From contig JAGDVP010000012.1 of the NCBI GenBank assembly GCA_023255735.1, positions 1 to 64,000 on the forward strand: a stretch of DNA of 64,000 nt. The letters run 5' to 3'. The translations under genes and the position numbers were made by a program. Within the stretch, counting starts at the first letter, position 1. Every line of letters begins with the position of its first letter. Origin of the DNA: Halothiobacillus sp. Its GTDB lineage: Bacteria > Pseudomonadota > Gammaproteobacteria > Halothiobacillales > Halothiobacillaceae. The notes beneath the pieces are model-generated. The model was not told the origin of the DNA. It saw only the letters and a list, made by a program, of their open reading frames with translations, and did not search any database. Below are positions 17,105-26,336 of the stretch, piece by piece.

Positions 17105-18001
17105 TTAGGATGGAGCGATGTTTGCGTTAACCGGCTCTGCTGCCTTGGGTTTGGGGGCAGGTTGGTTCGGGGCGGGCAGGGCGGCGGTTATGGGGTTATG
17201 GGCTAAAGATTTGCGACCATCGAGCCTGTGGGCGCTTTCTTTCGCCCAATGAATGAGTTCAAGCTGGCCATTTTTCTGCTCGACCAGCGCCGTGCAATGC
17301 TCAACCCAATCACCGGCGTTGGCATACGTCACGCCATCGACGGTGCGCAGATTAGCGTGATGAATATGGCCGCACACAATGACATCAACGCCTTGCTCGC
17401 GGGCATGCCGCAACGCCGCCGCTTCAAATTTTTCGATATAAACCCGTGCATTGGGTACCTGGTTTTTAATCGCCAGTGACAATGACCAATAGCCTTTGCC
17501 CAGAATGCGCCGAAGGTGCGTGCTGGCTCGGTTCAGAGCCATCAGTGCTTCATATCCGGCATTACCTGCCCACTTGAGTAGGCGGTTGTGACGAACCACG
17601 CCATCAAACTCATCGCCGTGCAAAATTAAAGCGTTGCGGCCATCAGCCAGGGTGTGTCGGTATTCACGGTGAATTTGTACGCCCCCTAACTCTGAACCGA
17701 GGTAATCGCGGAAGAACTCATCGTGGTTGCCCGGAACATAAATCACGTTCATGCCGGCGGTGGCCAACTCCATCACGCGTTGCAGCAGTTGGGTATTAAG
17801 CAGGGGCCAGTGCCAGCGGCTGGTTTTCATTTTCCAAATATCGAAAATGTCACCATTGAGAAATAAATACTCGCAATCAAGATGCGCTAAAAAATCCAGT
17901 AAATATTCGCCGCGCGCATCTTTGGTGCCTAAGTGCACATCCGATATAAATACGCTGCGAAAGGTTAAAGCGGGGTGGGCTCGAGGGGCGGTGTGGGACA
18001 T
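17105..18001 (-). CDS. lpxH: UDP-2,3-diacylglucosamine diphosphatase, LpxH-type metallophosphoesterase
   Basis: The enzyme hydrolyses UDP-2,3-diacylglucosamine to lipid X in lipid A synthesis, at the inner membrane surface. The dinuclear-metal motifs appear in order: ISDVHLGT, NGDIFDIW, PGNHDEFF, LHGDEFD and CGHIHHAN, followed by TYANAGDWVEHCTALVE. The length of 298 residues and the sequence style are nearer to the LpxH2-type branch than to the 240-residue E. coli protein. The C-terminal ~50 residues are Pro/Ala-rich and probably disordered. I chose the ATG at 18001, with GGAG 11 bases upstream; a GTG at 18013 is possible. The substrate is assigned by family resemblance. Confidence 0.85.
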   Translation of the reverse strand: MSHTAPRAHPALTFRSVFISDVHLGTKDARGEYLLDFLAHLDCEYLFLNGDIFDIWKMKTSRWHWPLLNTQLLQRVMELATAGMNVIYVPGNHDEFFRDYLGSELGGVQIHREYRHTLADGRNALILHGDEFDGVVRHNRLLKWAGNAGYEALMALNRASTHLRRILGKGYWSLSLAIKNQVPNARVYIEKFEAAALRHAREQGVDVIVCGHIHHANLRTVDGVTYANAGDWVEHCTALVEQKNGQLELIHWAKESAHRLDGRKSLAHNPITAALPAPNQPAPKPKAAEPVNANIAPS

Positions 18002-18130
18002 GAGGCGGGTCACTCCGGTAAGAAAACCTGTGACGTTTATGCCTCATTTGGGTGACATTAGGATGTTGATTTGATGTTAGTTTTTTGACACAACCGCCTT
18101 GCCCGTTGCCGGCGCAGCGCGAGCAATGCG

Positions 18131-18631
18131 TCAGGTTGGCGTGCGGCGCTTAAGATCGGCGTGGCGGCTCACGAGTCGATCAAGAAATAAAATCCCATCG
18201 AGGTGATCAACCTCATGCTGGGCAATGCGCGCTTCAAATCCCGTCATGGTGAACGTGCAAGGAGCGCCAAAGCGATCTTGCGCTTTGATCTCAATGCGTT
18301 CGGCTCGAATGACTTTGCCCGTGTAATCGGGCACAGAAAGGCAGCCTTCTCGACCTACGGCAAAGCCATCCCAGCTGGTGATTTCGGGGTTTATTAAGAC
18401 CAAATGGCCGTGGTTATCGACGGGGCGTCGAGCGCGCGTGGCATCAACAAGGCAGATGCGCTGCAAAATGCCCACTTGCGGTGCGGCAATCCCTACGGCG
18501 CCGGGGCCTTGGGCGCAGGTTTCAATAAGGTGATCGATAAACGATTGCAGCGCCGGATCAAACGTTTCAACCGGTTCGCAGCCGGTTTTTAAGCGCTCAT
18601 CGGGGTAGGTGATGATGTCTAAAATCGCCAC
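18131..18631 (-). CDS. def: Peptide deformylase
   Basis: This metalloenzyme removes the formyl group from new proteins. Its three signature motifs are present: GAVGIAAPQVG, EGCLSVP with the metal-binding Cys, and QHEVDHLDGILFLDRL with two metal-binding His and the catalytic Glu. At 166 residues it has the normal size. It starts 2 bases after the stop of the GcvR-like gene, so the two are co-transcribed. def is more often paired with fmt; that partner is not here. Confidence 0.97.
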   Translation of the reverse strand: MAILDIITYPDERLKTGCEPVETFDPALQSFIDHLIETCAQGPGAVGIAAPQVGILQRICLVDATRARRPVDNHGHLVLINPEITSWDGFAVGREGCLSVPDYTGKVIRAERIEIKAQDRFGAPCTFTMTGFEARIAQHEVDHLDGILFLDRLVSRHADLKRRTPT

Positions 18632-18633
18632 GA

Positions 18634-19158
18634 TTAACCCCGCACCGTATCGATCGGGGTAATCCGCACGGACAGCCCTTGCGCGCCCAAGGCGGCAATG
18701 GCCGCCTCAATGGCATTGATGCCTCGGCGGGCTTCACCTTCGATTTGCATGATATAAATAGGCGCTGCCATCGTGCCGCCCACATCGGAGCGTAAATCTA
18801 AAATATTAAAGCCCGATTCAACCAGCGCGGCGGTTACTTCGGCCACAATGCCGGCGCGATCAGCCCCATGCACGGTAACGAGCACATCCGGCTCGCGCGC
18901 TTGGTGCAAGGTGGCATCGGTTTCATCCACATGCAGTTTAAGGTCGAACGCCATGCGGGTTGATTCCAGCAAGCCGATGACATCTTCAGGCGAGCCTGCG
19001 CTGCGCACCATCATCATGATGGCGAACTGATTGCCCAGGCGCATCATGGCTGCCTCACCCAATTCAGCGCCCACGGCGAACAATACGCGGGTGACATTGG
19101 CCACGATGCCCGGATGATCTTCACCCACTAACGTTAAAATTAACCAGTTGTTTTGCAT
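18634..19158 (-). CDS. GcvR-like protein with tandem ACT domains
   Basis: The 174-residue product has two ACT domains: NNWLILTLVGEDHPGIVANVTR at the N-terminus and VLVTVHGADRAGIVAEVTAAL near residue 95, each with the Gly-Ile turn that usually binds an amino acid. Such proteins resemble GcvR, which in E. coli represses the glycine-cleavage system by acting on GcvA. The start is the ATG at 19158: GGAG 7 bases before it lies inside an earlier ATG. It precedes def by 2 bases. A second, more divergent GcvR-like gene is at 54726-55292, so only one may have the classic role. Confidence 0.8.
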   Translation of the reverse strand: MQNNWLILTLVGEDHPGIVANVTRVLFAVGAELGEAAMMRLGNQFAIMMMVRSAGSPEDVIGLLESTRMAFDLKLHVDETDATLHQAREPDVLVTVHGADRAGIVAEVTAALVESGFNILDLRSDVGGTMAAPIYIMQIEGEARRGINAIEAAIAALGAQGLSVRITPIDTVRG

Positions 19159-19191
19159 TTTAATCTCCATAAATCACGCTGCGGATTGGCA

Positions 19192-19968
19192 TTATGCCTG
19201 AGCAGGTTGCAAGGGCGAGCCGTCTTCTGATCGCCAGATGAGTGTAGCCATTCGCCCCGTGTGGCCTTGATCTTTGCGGTACGAAAATAAGCGGTCAGAC
19301 TCGCTGAACGTGCACCGCCCGCCGCCGCTGATTGCCCGCACGCCGGCACGCAAAAGCTTGAGCCGCGCCAGTTGAAATAAATCCGCTTGGTATTTGCCCG
19401 GGATCGGGCTGGGTGTAAACCCGGCGGCATCCGCAGGGTGGCGGCGTACAAAGGCATCGCGCACCTCTTCGCCCACCTCAAAAAAAGCAGGCCCAATCGC
19501 AGGCCCCAGCCACACGGCAATTTGATCGGGCGGGGCTGAAAATTTGGCCAGTGTGGCTTCCAGTATGCCTGCAGCTAGCCCGCGCCAACCGGCATGCGCC
19601 GCCGCAATCTCGCCGCCGTCTTTGCGGGCAAACACCACAGAAAGGCAATCGGCCGTCAAAATGGCTAAAACGGTGTCGGGTTGGTCGGTGAAGGCGGCAT
19701 CGGCATCAGGCAAAGCGCCGTTTTGGGGATTGGCTACGGTGGTGCCATGCACTTGATTTAACCAGAACGGCTCGGCGGGCAGTGCGAGTGCCGCTTTGAG
19801 CCTGCGCCGGTTCTCAATCACCGATGGCGGGGCATCTTGTACATGGGTTGCCAGGTTAAGGGTATGAAAAGGCGCCGCACTCACCCCGCCTAGGCGGGTA
19901 GTGGTGCAGGCGTGCACACCCGGTGGAGCGCACCAGTTGGGGGTGATTAACTCAATATTATTCGTCAT
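19192..19968 (-). CDS. pgeF: PgeF/YfiH family purine-nucleoside phosphorylase (laccase-domain protein)
   Basis: These proteins bind one zinc ion and were described both as purine-nucleoside phosphorylases and as editing factors for peptidoglycan precursors. The metal ligands and catalytic residues lie in LNQVHGTTV, TADCLSVVFA and AAHAGWRGLAAG, and further conserved sequence is SYRKDQGHTGRMATLIW. The 258-residue length is near the E. coli 243. The ATG at 19968 lies within the last codons of rluD (11-base overlap), the usual rluD-yfiH arrangement, and implies coupled translation. Confidence 0.93.
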   Translation of the reverse strand: MTNNIELITPNWCAPPGVHACTTTRLGGVSAAPFHTLNLATHVQDAPPSVIENRRRLKAALALPAEPFWLNQVHGTTVANPQNGALPDADAAFTDQPDTVLAILTADCLSVVFARKDGGEIAAAHAGWRGLAAGILEATLAKFSAPPDQIAVWLGPAIGPAFFEVGEEVRDAFVRRHPADAAGFTPSPIPGKYQADLFQLARLKLLRAGVRAISGGGRCTFSESDRLFSYRKDQGHTGRMATLIWRSEDGSPLQPAQA

Positions 19969-20980
19969 CACGCACATAAATAATTTCGGCTTCATCGCCG
20001 TCGTTGTCGTCCTCATCGGCGGCGCGGTGATAAATGCCGTTGCGGTATTCGGTTAAAAGCGCCATTAAATCGCGCATATCATCGGGCAGAGGCGCTTCAA
20101 AGCGCATGACCTCGCCGGTGACAGGGTGCGTGAGCGTTAAGTACCTCGCGTGCAGCGCTTGGCGTTCAAAGTGGCGCAAGGCATCAATCAACGCGGTAGA
20201 AGCGCGGTTCGGAATGCGGGGGCGGCCGCCATAAACGGGATCGCCGATGACGGGGTAGCGAATATGCGCCATGTGCACGCGAATTTGATGCGTGCGCCCG
20301 GTTTCGAGCTGCACGCGCAGCCAAGTTTGCTCGCCATAATGTTGCAACACACGATAATGCGTGACGGCGTGCTTGCCCGTGGCGGTGACGGCTTGGCGCT
20401 GACGATCACGCGGGTGGCGACCAATCGGCGCATCCACCGTGCCGCCGGCGACCACATGGCCCATCACGAGGGTGTCGTATTCGCGCCGGATTTTTCTTGC
20501 CGCCAGATTCGCGACCAGCGTTTTGTGCGCAGCCAGTGTTTTGGCCACCACCATCACGCCCGAGGTTTGTTTGTCGAGCCTATGCACCACACCGGCGCGC
20601 GGCACGGTAACTAGCGTGGGATCATGGAATAACAGGGCATTGACTAACGTGCCATCGGGGTTGCCCGCCGCCGGATGCACCACCATGTTGGCCGATTTAT
20701 TCAGCACAATAATGGCGTCATCCTCAAAAATGATGTTGAGCGGAATATCTTGCGGCAAGGCGGTAACCGCTTCTTCAATCTCAGCGAGTAACTCGATTTG
20801 CTCGCCGCCCAGCACGGTTGCGCGTGGGCGGGCGATGGCGCCATCAAGCAAAATTTCACCCGATTTAATCCAGTCTTGAATCCGGCTGCGGGAGAAATCC
20901 GGCCAGCATTTCGCGAGTGCCGCATCAAGGCGTTGTCCCGCGCATTGGGTTGGGATAATTAGCGTTTCTTCAAGCTGCAT
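19958..20980 (-). CDS. rluD: 23S rRNA pseudouridine synthase RluD
   Basis: RluD modifies uridines 1911, 1915 and 1917 of 23S rRNA in helix 69. The 340-residue protein has an N-terminal S4 RNA-binding domain (AGQRLDAALAKCWPDFSRSRIQDWIKSG, shown here only by its limits near residues 14-41) and the catalytic HRLDKQTSG with the essential Asp. GRTHQIRVHMAHI and GDPVYGG are present as well. The C-terminus has an acidic tail (EDDNDGDEAE), longer than usual. I chose ATG 20980, with GGA about 9 bases upstream; a TTG at 20992 is less likely. It overlaps pgeF. Confidence 0.95.
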   Translation of the reverse strand: MQLEETLIIPTQCAGQRLDAALAKCWPDFSRSRIQDWIKSGEILLDGAIARPRATVLGGEQIELLAEIEEAVTALPQDIPLNIIFEDDAIIVLNKSANMVVHPAAGNPDGTLVNALLFHDPTLVTVPRAGVVHRLDKQTSGVMVVAKTLAAHKTLVANLAARKIRREYDTLVMGHVVAGGTVDAPIGRHPRDRQRQAVTATGKHAVTHYRVLQHYGEQTWLRVQLETGRTHQIRVHMAHIRYPVIGDPVYGGRPRIPNRASTALIDALRHFERQALHARYLTLTHPVTGEVMRFEAPLPDDMRDLMALLTEYRNGIYHRAADEDDNDGDEAEIIYVRDDE

Positions 20981-21140
20981 GGGGGGTTCCAAAAGCGCGG
21001 ATACAGAGGATGCGCGTCGTGTCGAAAATTAATGGTGAAATAACGAGGGGATTGCTTGGTTTATCGTTTTGAATCTGCGAACATAAGCCGCTTAGATTTT
21101 ACCTTCAATGCCTATTTTATATTTCAGGATTCCCTCCAGT

Positions 21141-21959
21141 ATGTCTGCCCGTACCCATTGGTATCAAGTATTCCGCGCCAAAAATTTTTATGGCAGCCTG
21201 ATTCTCGCCACCGCCATCGCGCTGACCAGCGGTTGTTCGTGGTTTTCTAAGGGCGATAAAGAGAAGGCTGAGCTGGTTGATCCCAGCATTTCTGCGGCGC
21301 AATTGTATGATGAAGCCTCAAGCGCAATGCGGCGCAACGATTACGGCAACGCAATTAAAAAATTCGAGACCCTTGAAGGCCGTTATCCCTTTGGTGCTTA
21401 CACCGAGCAAGCGCAGCTTGAAGTGGCCTACGCCTACTATAAATATGATGAACCGGATTCGGCCATTGCCGCCGCCGATCGCTATATTCAATTGCACCCA
21501 CAAGGCAAAAGTGTTGATTACGCTTTGTATTTAAAGGGATTAGCCAATATGGATCGTGGTGACTCACTGATTAATAAAATTGCAAAACCCAATTTGGCTT
21601 ACCGCGATCAGAGCATTTTGCAAAATGCCTATGCCGCGTTTGCCGAGCTTGTTAATCGGTTCCCCGAGAGTAAATATGTGAGCGATGCCAGCATTCGTCT
21701 GGTGAAAATTCGCGATTATTTGGCGCAACATGAAATTTATGTGGCCGATTACTACATGCAGCGCGGCGCGTGGCTCGCCGCCGCCAACCGAGCACAAACT
21801 GCATTAACCAAGTACAACGGCTCAACTTCCACCATCCCTGCCTTAGAGATTTTGATTGCCGCCTACCAAAAGCTGGGTCTGGAAACAGAAGCCTCAGATG
21901 CGATGCAAGTGCTCAAAGCCACTCGCGCTGCTAATAACATCCCCGCCCCTAAGGCTTAA
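21141..21959 (+). CDS. bamD: Outer-membrane assembly lipoprotein BamD
   Basis: BamD is the essential lipoprotein of the BAM complex, which inserts beta-barrel proteins into the outer membrane. The 272-residue precursor has a basic start, a hydrophobic segment (FYGSLILATAIALT) and the lipobox LTSGC with lipidated Cys32. TPR repeats follow: AAQLYDEASSAMRRNDYGNAI, YPFGAYTEQAQLEVAYAYYK and the region around IQLHPQGKSVDYALYLKGLA. It diverges from rluD, a conserved arrangement in proteobacteria. The ATG at 21141 gives the proper signal peptide; the ATG at 21108 would add 11 residues. Confidence 0.95.
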   Translation: MSARTHWYQVFRAKNFYGSLILATAIALTSGCSWFSKGDKEKAELVDPSISAAQLYDEASSAMRRNDYGNAIKKFETLEGRYPFGAYTEQAQLEVAYAYYKYDEPDSAIAAADRYIQLHPQGKSVDYALYLKGLANMDRGDSLINKIAKPNLAYRDQSILQNAYAAFAELVNRFPESKYVSDASIRLVKIRDYLAQHEIYVADYYMQRGAWLAAANRAQTALTKYNGSTSTIPALEILIAAYQKLGLETEASDAMQVLKATRAANNIPAPKA

Positions 21960-22044
21960 CACCCGCACGGCCGCTCGCATTCCCTCGGGTGTGGGGCGAG
22001 TGTTTGGGCTTAAATTAATGCCTCGTTTTTAAGGATTATCTGTT

Positions 22045-23337
22045 ATGGCGCAAAGCCCTGACATCACCACCCATCGGCCAGTCAACTCGACGCGGCGGGT
22101 GTTATTTGCCAGCTTAATTGGCACCACGATTGAGTTTTTTGATTTCTATATCTACGCCACGGCCGCCGCTTTGGTGTTTCCGCGTTTGTTTTTCCCAGAA
22201 TCGGATGCGGCTACCGCCACACTGCAATCGCTGGCCACCTTTGCTTTGGCCTTTTTTGCGCGCCCTTTGGGTGCGGCGCTCTTTGGGCATTTTGGTGATC
22301 GGGTAGGGCGTAAAGCCACCTTGGTGGCCGCATTGCTCACCATGGGGCTTTCTACCGTGGCCATTGGCCTGTTGCCCACCTATGTGTCCATCGGCATTGC
22401 TGCCCCGATTTTGCTCGCGCTATTTCGTTTTGGCCAAGGTTTGGGCCTAGGTGGGGAGTGGGGCGGCGCCATTTTACTTGCGACCGAATATGCGCCGCCG
22501 GGTAAGCGGGCATGGTTTGGCATGTTTCCGCAATTGGGCGCCCCCTTGGGCTTTATTCTGGCGACAACTTCGTTTTTGTTGCTGACGGCGTTTTTAACTG
22601 AAGCGCAGTTTTTCAGCTTTGGCTGGCGGATTCCTTTTTTAGCGAGCGCGTTATTGGTTGCAATCGGGCTTTATGTGCGCTTGCGGCTGCATGAAACGCC
22701 CGCGTTTGAAGCGGCCATCGCCAATAATCAGCGGGTACGCCTGCCGATTGCCACGGTGTTTATCCATCACTTCAAGCCGGTGGTGCTCGGCACCTTGATT
22801 GCTTTGGCGACCTTTGTGACGTTTTACTTGATGACGGTGTTCGCCTTAACTTATGGCACGGCAAAAAATGGCTTGGGATATAGCCGGGCAACTTTTTTGC
22901 AAGCGCAGTTGTTTGGTGTGGTGTTTTTTGCGCTGACGATTCCGATTTCAAGCTTGCTTGCTGATCGCTATGGCCGGAGGTTAACTTTAATGCTGGTCAC
23001 TGTGGGCATTGCGCTGTTTGGTTTTGCCTTTGCGCCGCTGTTTGGTTCAGGCAGTTTGGTGGGCGTTCTGGCGTTTTTAGCGCTGGGATTGGGGCTGATG
23101 GGCATGACTTATGGCCCACTCGGCACAACCTTATCGGAATTATTTCCCACCGCAGTGCGCTACACCGGTACGTCAATGGCGTTTAATTTGTCGGGGATTT
23201 TTGGTGCCTCCATGGCGCCCTATTTGGCCACTTGGCTTGCAAACCATTGGGGCTTGGCTTTTGTGGGGTATTACCTTTCCACGGCAGCGCTCATTACCTT
23301 GATGGCCTTGTTTTTAAGCACAGAAACCAAAGATTAA
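22045..23337 (+). CDS. MFS transporter of the metabolite:H+ symporter (MHS) family
   Basis: A 430-residue inner-membrane protein with about 12 hydrophobic segments. The N-terminal IGTTIEFFDFYIYATAAAL, the loop GDRVGRKATL (MFS motif A), RFGQGLGLGGEWGGA and the second half-motif ADRYGRRL are typical of MHS symporters, the group that includes ShiA, ProP and KgtP, which import organic acids, shikimate or betaine with protons. The substrate cannot be told from sequence. AAGGA lies 9 bases before the ATG. It is monocistronic and converges with dsbC. Confidence 0.88.
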   Translation: MAQSPDITTHRPVNSTRRVLFASLIGTTIEFFDFYIYATAAALVFPRLFFPESDAATATLQSLATFALAFFARPLGAALFGHFGDRVGRKATLVAALLTMGLSTVAIGLLPTYVSIGIAAPILLALFRFGQGLGLGGEWGGAILLATEYAPPGKRAWFGMFPQLGAPLGFILATTSFLLLTAFLTEAQFFSFGWRIPFLASALLVAIGLYVRLRLHETPAFEAAIANNQRVRLPIATVFIHHFKPVVLGTLIALATFVTFYLMTVFALTYGTAKNGLGYSRATFLQAQLFGVVFFALTIPISSLLADRYGRRLTLMLVTVGIALFGFAFAPLFGSGSLVGVLAFLALGLGLMGMTYGPLGTTLSELFPTAVRYTGTSMAFNLSGIFGASMAPYLATWLANHWGLAFVGYYLSTAALITLMALFLSTETKD

Positions 23338-23378
23338 TTTTTTTGGGTGGGTTCACCATCAGGCGAACCCGTCTGGGC

Positions 23379-24164
23379 TTACTGCAATTGCGCCGGGCTT
23401 GCCTTGCCGCTCAGTACGGCAATCAGTGCTGCCGCCGGGCGATACCCAGGCACGGCACTGCCATCGGGCAGAATAATATAAGGCGTGCCACTCATGCCGA
23501 GCTTTTCTGCCAATTGCATGTTGTCATTAATCATTGCATCTTGGCAGGCCGCGCCCGTTAAGGGTTTGCCTGCCATGGCGGTATCCATATCGGCCGCGCG
23601 CTGCTTGCCGCACATGATTTGTGATGATTCAACAAACCCCGGTGAGCCTGCGCCTGCGCGCGGGGTCAAAATGGTTTGCACTTCAATGCCGGCTTTTTGT
23701 AGCGCGGGGATTTCTCGGTGCAGTTTTTCGCAATAGGGGCAGGTCGGGTCGGTCAGAATCGTCAGCGTGGCTTTTTTCTCGCCTTCGGGCGCATAAATCA
23801 CTTTGTGGGTGGCGGGTACGGTTTCAAGCAAGGCCAGTCGTGCTTTATTTTTTACTTGCTCGGTTAAATTCACCTGATTTTTTAAGTCCAGCAAATTGCC
23901 CGCGAATAGATAGTTGCCATCGGCTGTGACGTAGGCCACTTGGCCTTGAGAGGTGATTTGGTAGATGCCCTTAACTGGCGTGGGTGTGATGGTATCAATG
24001 GGCAGGCTGGCCATGGTTTGGCTTAGGCTTTGGCGAATGACCTGCTCATCGGCCTTCGTATTGGCCGCGGCATCGGCCGAGGTGCTAGCTAGTGCGGCTT
24101 GCACCGAGAGCGTTAGGGTCGATGCAATCAGGGCACTTAGGGCGAGAGAGCGGGAAAATGTCAT
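23379..24164 (-). CDS. dsbC: Thiol:disulfide interchange protein DsbC
   Basis: A periplasmic disulfide isomerase that corrects wrong disulfide bonds. The 261-residue precursor has a signal peptide (about 1-26, ending in AALA), an N-terminal dimerisation region with VKGIYQITSQGQVAYVTADGN shortened here to its limits near 64-84, and a thioredoxin domain with the active site CPYC at 142-145 after TILTDPT. The cis-proline loop reads SGTPYII. Two more cysteines (QIMCGK and GAACQD) could form the structural disulfide seen in DsbC. The gene lies 50 bases after xerD, same strand, so xerD may be co-transcribed or lie just ahead of the dsbC promoter. Confidence 0.93.
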   Translation of the reverse strand: MTFSRSLALSALIASTLTLSVQAALASTSADAAANTKADEQVIRQSLSQTMASLPIDTITPTPVKGIYQITSQGQVAYVTADGNYLFAGNLLDLKNQVNLTEQVKNKARLALLETVPATHKVIYAPEGEKKATLTILTDPTCPYCEKLHREIPALQKAGIEVQTILTPRAGAGSPGFVESSQIMCGKQRAADMDTAMAGKPLTGAACQDAMINDNMQLAEKLGMSGTPYIILPDGSAVPGYRPAAALIAVLSGKASPAQLQ

Positions 24165-24214
24165 GGCGAGTTTCTCTTGATGTGATGGGCTTGAAAATGG
24201 TCAATAAGCATAAC

Positions 24215-25132
24215 TTATCCACGGGGGTGGTGCTCGGCGTGCAATGCTTTCAGGCGTGCGGTGGCCACATGGGTGTAGATTTGAGTGGTGGATAAATCCG
24301 CATGCCCAAGCAGCATTTGGAGCACGCGTAAATCGGCGCCGTGATTCAATAAATGCGTGGCGAAGGCGTGGCGTAAAGTATGGGGCGAGGGCAGGCGGGC
24401 TAAGCCTGCGGTTTGCGCGTGCTGTTTGATGCGGTACCAAAATGCTTGGCGGGTCATGCTGCCGCCGCGCTCGGTCACAAAGAGTGCGTTCGACGCGCGC
24501 CCTGCGAGAAGCAGCGGGCGCGCCGTGTGGGCATAGCGCCCCAACCAATCCACGGCTTCATCGCCCACGGGCACTAAGCGCTCTTTATTACCTTTGCCGG
24601 CCACGCGCACTACGCCGTGTACGAGGTTAATCTGACCCAATTGCAGGTCAATCAGTTCTGAAACCCGCAAACCACTGGCGTACAACAGCTCCAGCATGGC
24701 GCGATCGCGCAGGCCGATCGGTTCATTGAAATCAGGTGCGGCCAGCAGATTGAGCACGTCATCTTCTGACAGTGAATGGGGCAAGCTGCGGGGTAAACGA
24801 GGCGCTGCCGTGTTGCTTGCGGGGTTGTCGACACGCAAGTTTTGGCGTTGCAGCCAGCTAAAAAAGCGTTTTAAGGCGGAACGCTGCCGGGCAATGGTTC
24901 GTGCCGAGGTTCCTGCCGCTAGGCGGTCAGCAAAAAGGCTCGGCAGGTGTTCTGGCGATAGCTCAAATAAAGTCACGCCGTATTTTTTGGCATCTTGCGC
25001 TACGTGGTGTAAATCAGAGCGATAGGCCGCTTGGGTATTGGGACTTAAGCCGTCCTCTAACCATAGGGCATGGATGAAGGCATCAATGTGATCTTCATCA
25101 AGTGTTTGTGGGGGGGGCGGTGGTGAGGACAT
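24215..25132 (-). CDS. xerD: Site-specific tyrosine recombinase XerD
   Basis: With XerC, XerD resolves chromosome dimers at dif under FtsK control. The 305-residue protein has the N-terminal SAM-like core-binding domain (FIHALWLEDGLSPNTQAAYRSDL) and the catalytic domain with Arg156 (SGLRVSEL), Lys180 (VAGKGNKER), His251 and Arg254 (HTLRHAFATHLL), His277 (LLGHADLSTTQ) and the nucleophile Tyr286 (IYTHV). The ATG at 25132 has GGA about 9 bases upstream. Earlier ATGs at 25144 and 25165 would add up to 11 residues, the first lying immediately after the VWA gene stop. dsbC next to xerD is common in gammaproteobacteria and supports XerD over XerC. Confidence 0.92.
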   Translation of the reverse strand: MSSPPPPPQTLDEDHIDAFIHALWLEDGLSPNTQAAYRSDLHHVAQDAKKYGVTLFELSPEHLPSLFADRLAAGTSARTIARQRSALKRFFSWLQRQNLRVDNPASNTAAPRLPRSLPHSLSEDDVLNLLAAPDFNEPIGLRDRAMLELLYASGLRVSELIDLQLGQINLVHGVVRVAGKGNKERLVPVGDEAVDWLGRYAHTARPLLLAGRASNALFVTERGGSMTRQAFWYRIKQHAQTAGLARLPSPHTLRHAFATHLLNHGADLRVLQMLLGHADLSTTQIYTHVATARLKALHAEHHPRG

Positions 25133-25165
25133 GGCAGGTTCCATAAATTTTGGCAGGTACGGCAT

Positions 25166-26329
25166 CTAAGCTGAGAGCACTTGCCCAAACGGCGGCGGTT
25201 TGAGCTTGGCGGGCGCGCCTAGAGGCGGTTGCGCTAGGCTATTTGGTATGAGCCAAAATACCGGGAATTGCGGTGCCATCGGTGGGAACTGCCCGGCCAA
25301 ATCGGTGCAATAAATGAGCACATCGACAGAAGCATCGCCCTGCAAGCGCGCAAAAACGGGGCGAAAGTCGGTGCCGCCCCCGCCCTGTACCGCCGTCCAG
25401 TGGGTGATGCCCAGCAGGCGCTCATCTTGGAGGATGCGATTATCGCAGGTGATAAAACGCAGCTCCAAATTGATTTGGCTGCGTAATTGGTCGATTTGAT
25501 TTAAAAACTGCCTAATCCATTCAGGCGCAATGGAACCGCTTACATCAATGGCCAGCACTACCTGTAGTTGACGCCCACTTAAACGCGGCAAAATAAACGG
25601 CGCGGCGTGCCGGCGGGCGGGGCGATTAAATTGCCAACGCTGATGCGCGAGTTTCCCAAGCCAGATTGGCAGTACGCTTTGCCAATGGATGACCGCGACC
25701 TCGGGTGTGTTCGGGGTTGCGGGCGCAGCTGCGGCCAAACGCGCAAAACCGATTTCGCTGTGCGGGCGGACTTGCTTGGCTTGCTCGGCATCAAAATCGG
25801 CCAATTCTTCCGCTTGAGCGCCCGGTTTGGCGGGCGATTGGCCGGTATCTTCAGTTTTTGTTGCCGCCGGCGGCGGGGTTGCATCGGGCGGGGCATCTGG
25901 CAGCGCCGCCCGCGCCATCAGGCTTTCGCCCGGTTGCTCTATGGGCAAACCCGGCCACGTGCCGTGGTGATCGGCCCGCCATTGGCGCAGGGCTTCCTCT
26001 ACGCCCAGCGCGCAAAGAAAATTTTGCACGGCGGCATCAAGCTTTGCATCGAAGGCGGCGGGGTGCCAGCGCCAAGGCCGGTGCCCCAAAGTCGCATGTG
26101 CACTTAAATGGAGCACTGCTTGCGTTAGATCATGCGGGCTGACCTCGTTGAGCCAATCTTGATGCAGCACCACCGCGGTGGGCGTTAAGCCAATAGCCGC
26201 CCCCCGCCTAACCAACACCACCTTGCGCGGGAGGGCGCGCAACAAGCTTGGCCACTGCCGGCTTAAGGCCTCGCGCTTTTGATGCCAATGATCGAGCGTG
26301 TGCGCCGTGTTGCGCTGTAGTGCCGTCAT
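25166..26329 (-). CDS. VWA-domain protein with DUF2201-type N-terminal region
   Basis: The C-terminal ~140 residues form a von Willebrand A-like domain, with metal-site residues in LAIDVSGSI (262-266) and a later YCTDLAG. The N-terminal part resembles the metallopeptidase-like region of DUF2201 proteins: three histidines, His74, His78 and His83, sit in LHLSAHATLGHRPWR, but the glutamate of a true HExxH site is absent (Leu). A Pro/Ala-rich linker (about 140-175) joins the two. No signal peptide or membrane segment is seen, so the protein is probably cytoplasmic. It follows the MoxR-type ATPase by 7 bases; such pairs work as ATPase plus substrate adaptor, often in metal-centre insertion or stress. 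The client is unknown. Confidence 0.82.
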   Translation of the reverse strand: MTALQRNTAHTLDHWHQKREALSRQWPSLLRALPRKVVLVRRGAAIGLTPTAVVLHQDWLNEVSPHDLTQAVLHLSAHATLGHRPWRWHPAAFDAKLDAAVQNFLCALGVEEALRQWRADHHGTWPGLPIEQPGESLMARAALPDAPPDATPPPAATKTEDTGQSPAKPGAQAEELADFDAEQAKQVRPHSEIGFARLAAAAPATPNTPEVAVIHWQSVLPIWLGKLAHQRWQFNRPARRHAAPFILPRLSGRQLQVVLAIDVSGSIAPEWIRQFLNQIDQLRSQINLELRFITCDNRILQDERLLGITHWTAVQGGGGTDFRPVFARLQGDASVDVLIYCTDLAGQFPPMAPQFPVFWLIPNSLAQPPLGAPAKLKPPPFGQVLSA

Positions 26330-26336
26330 GATGGGC

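Noticed and set aside
23349-23370. GGGTTC/GAACCC hairpin between the MHS transporter and dsbC
   Set aside because: Neither side has the T-run in the correct orientation; not called as a terminator.
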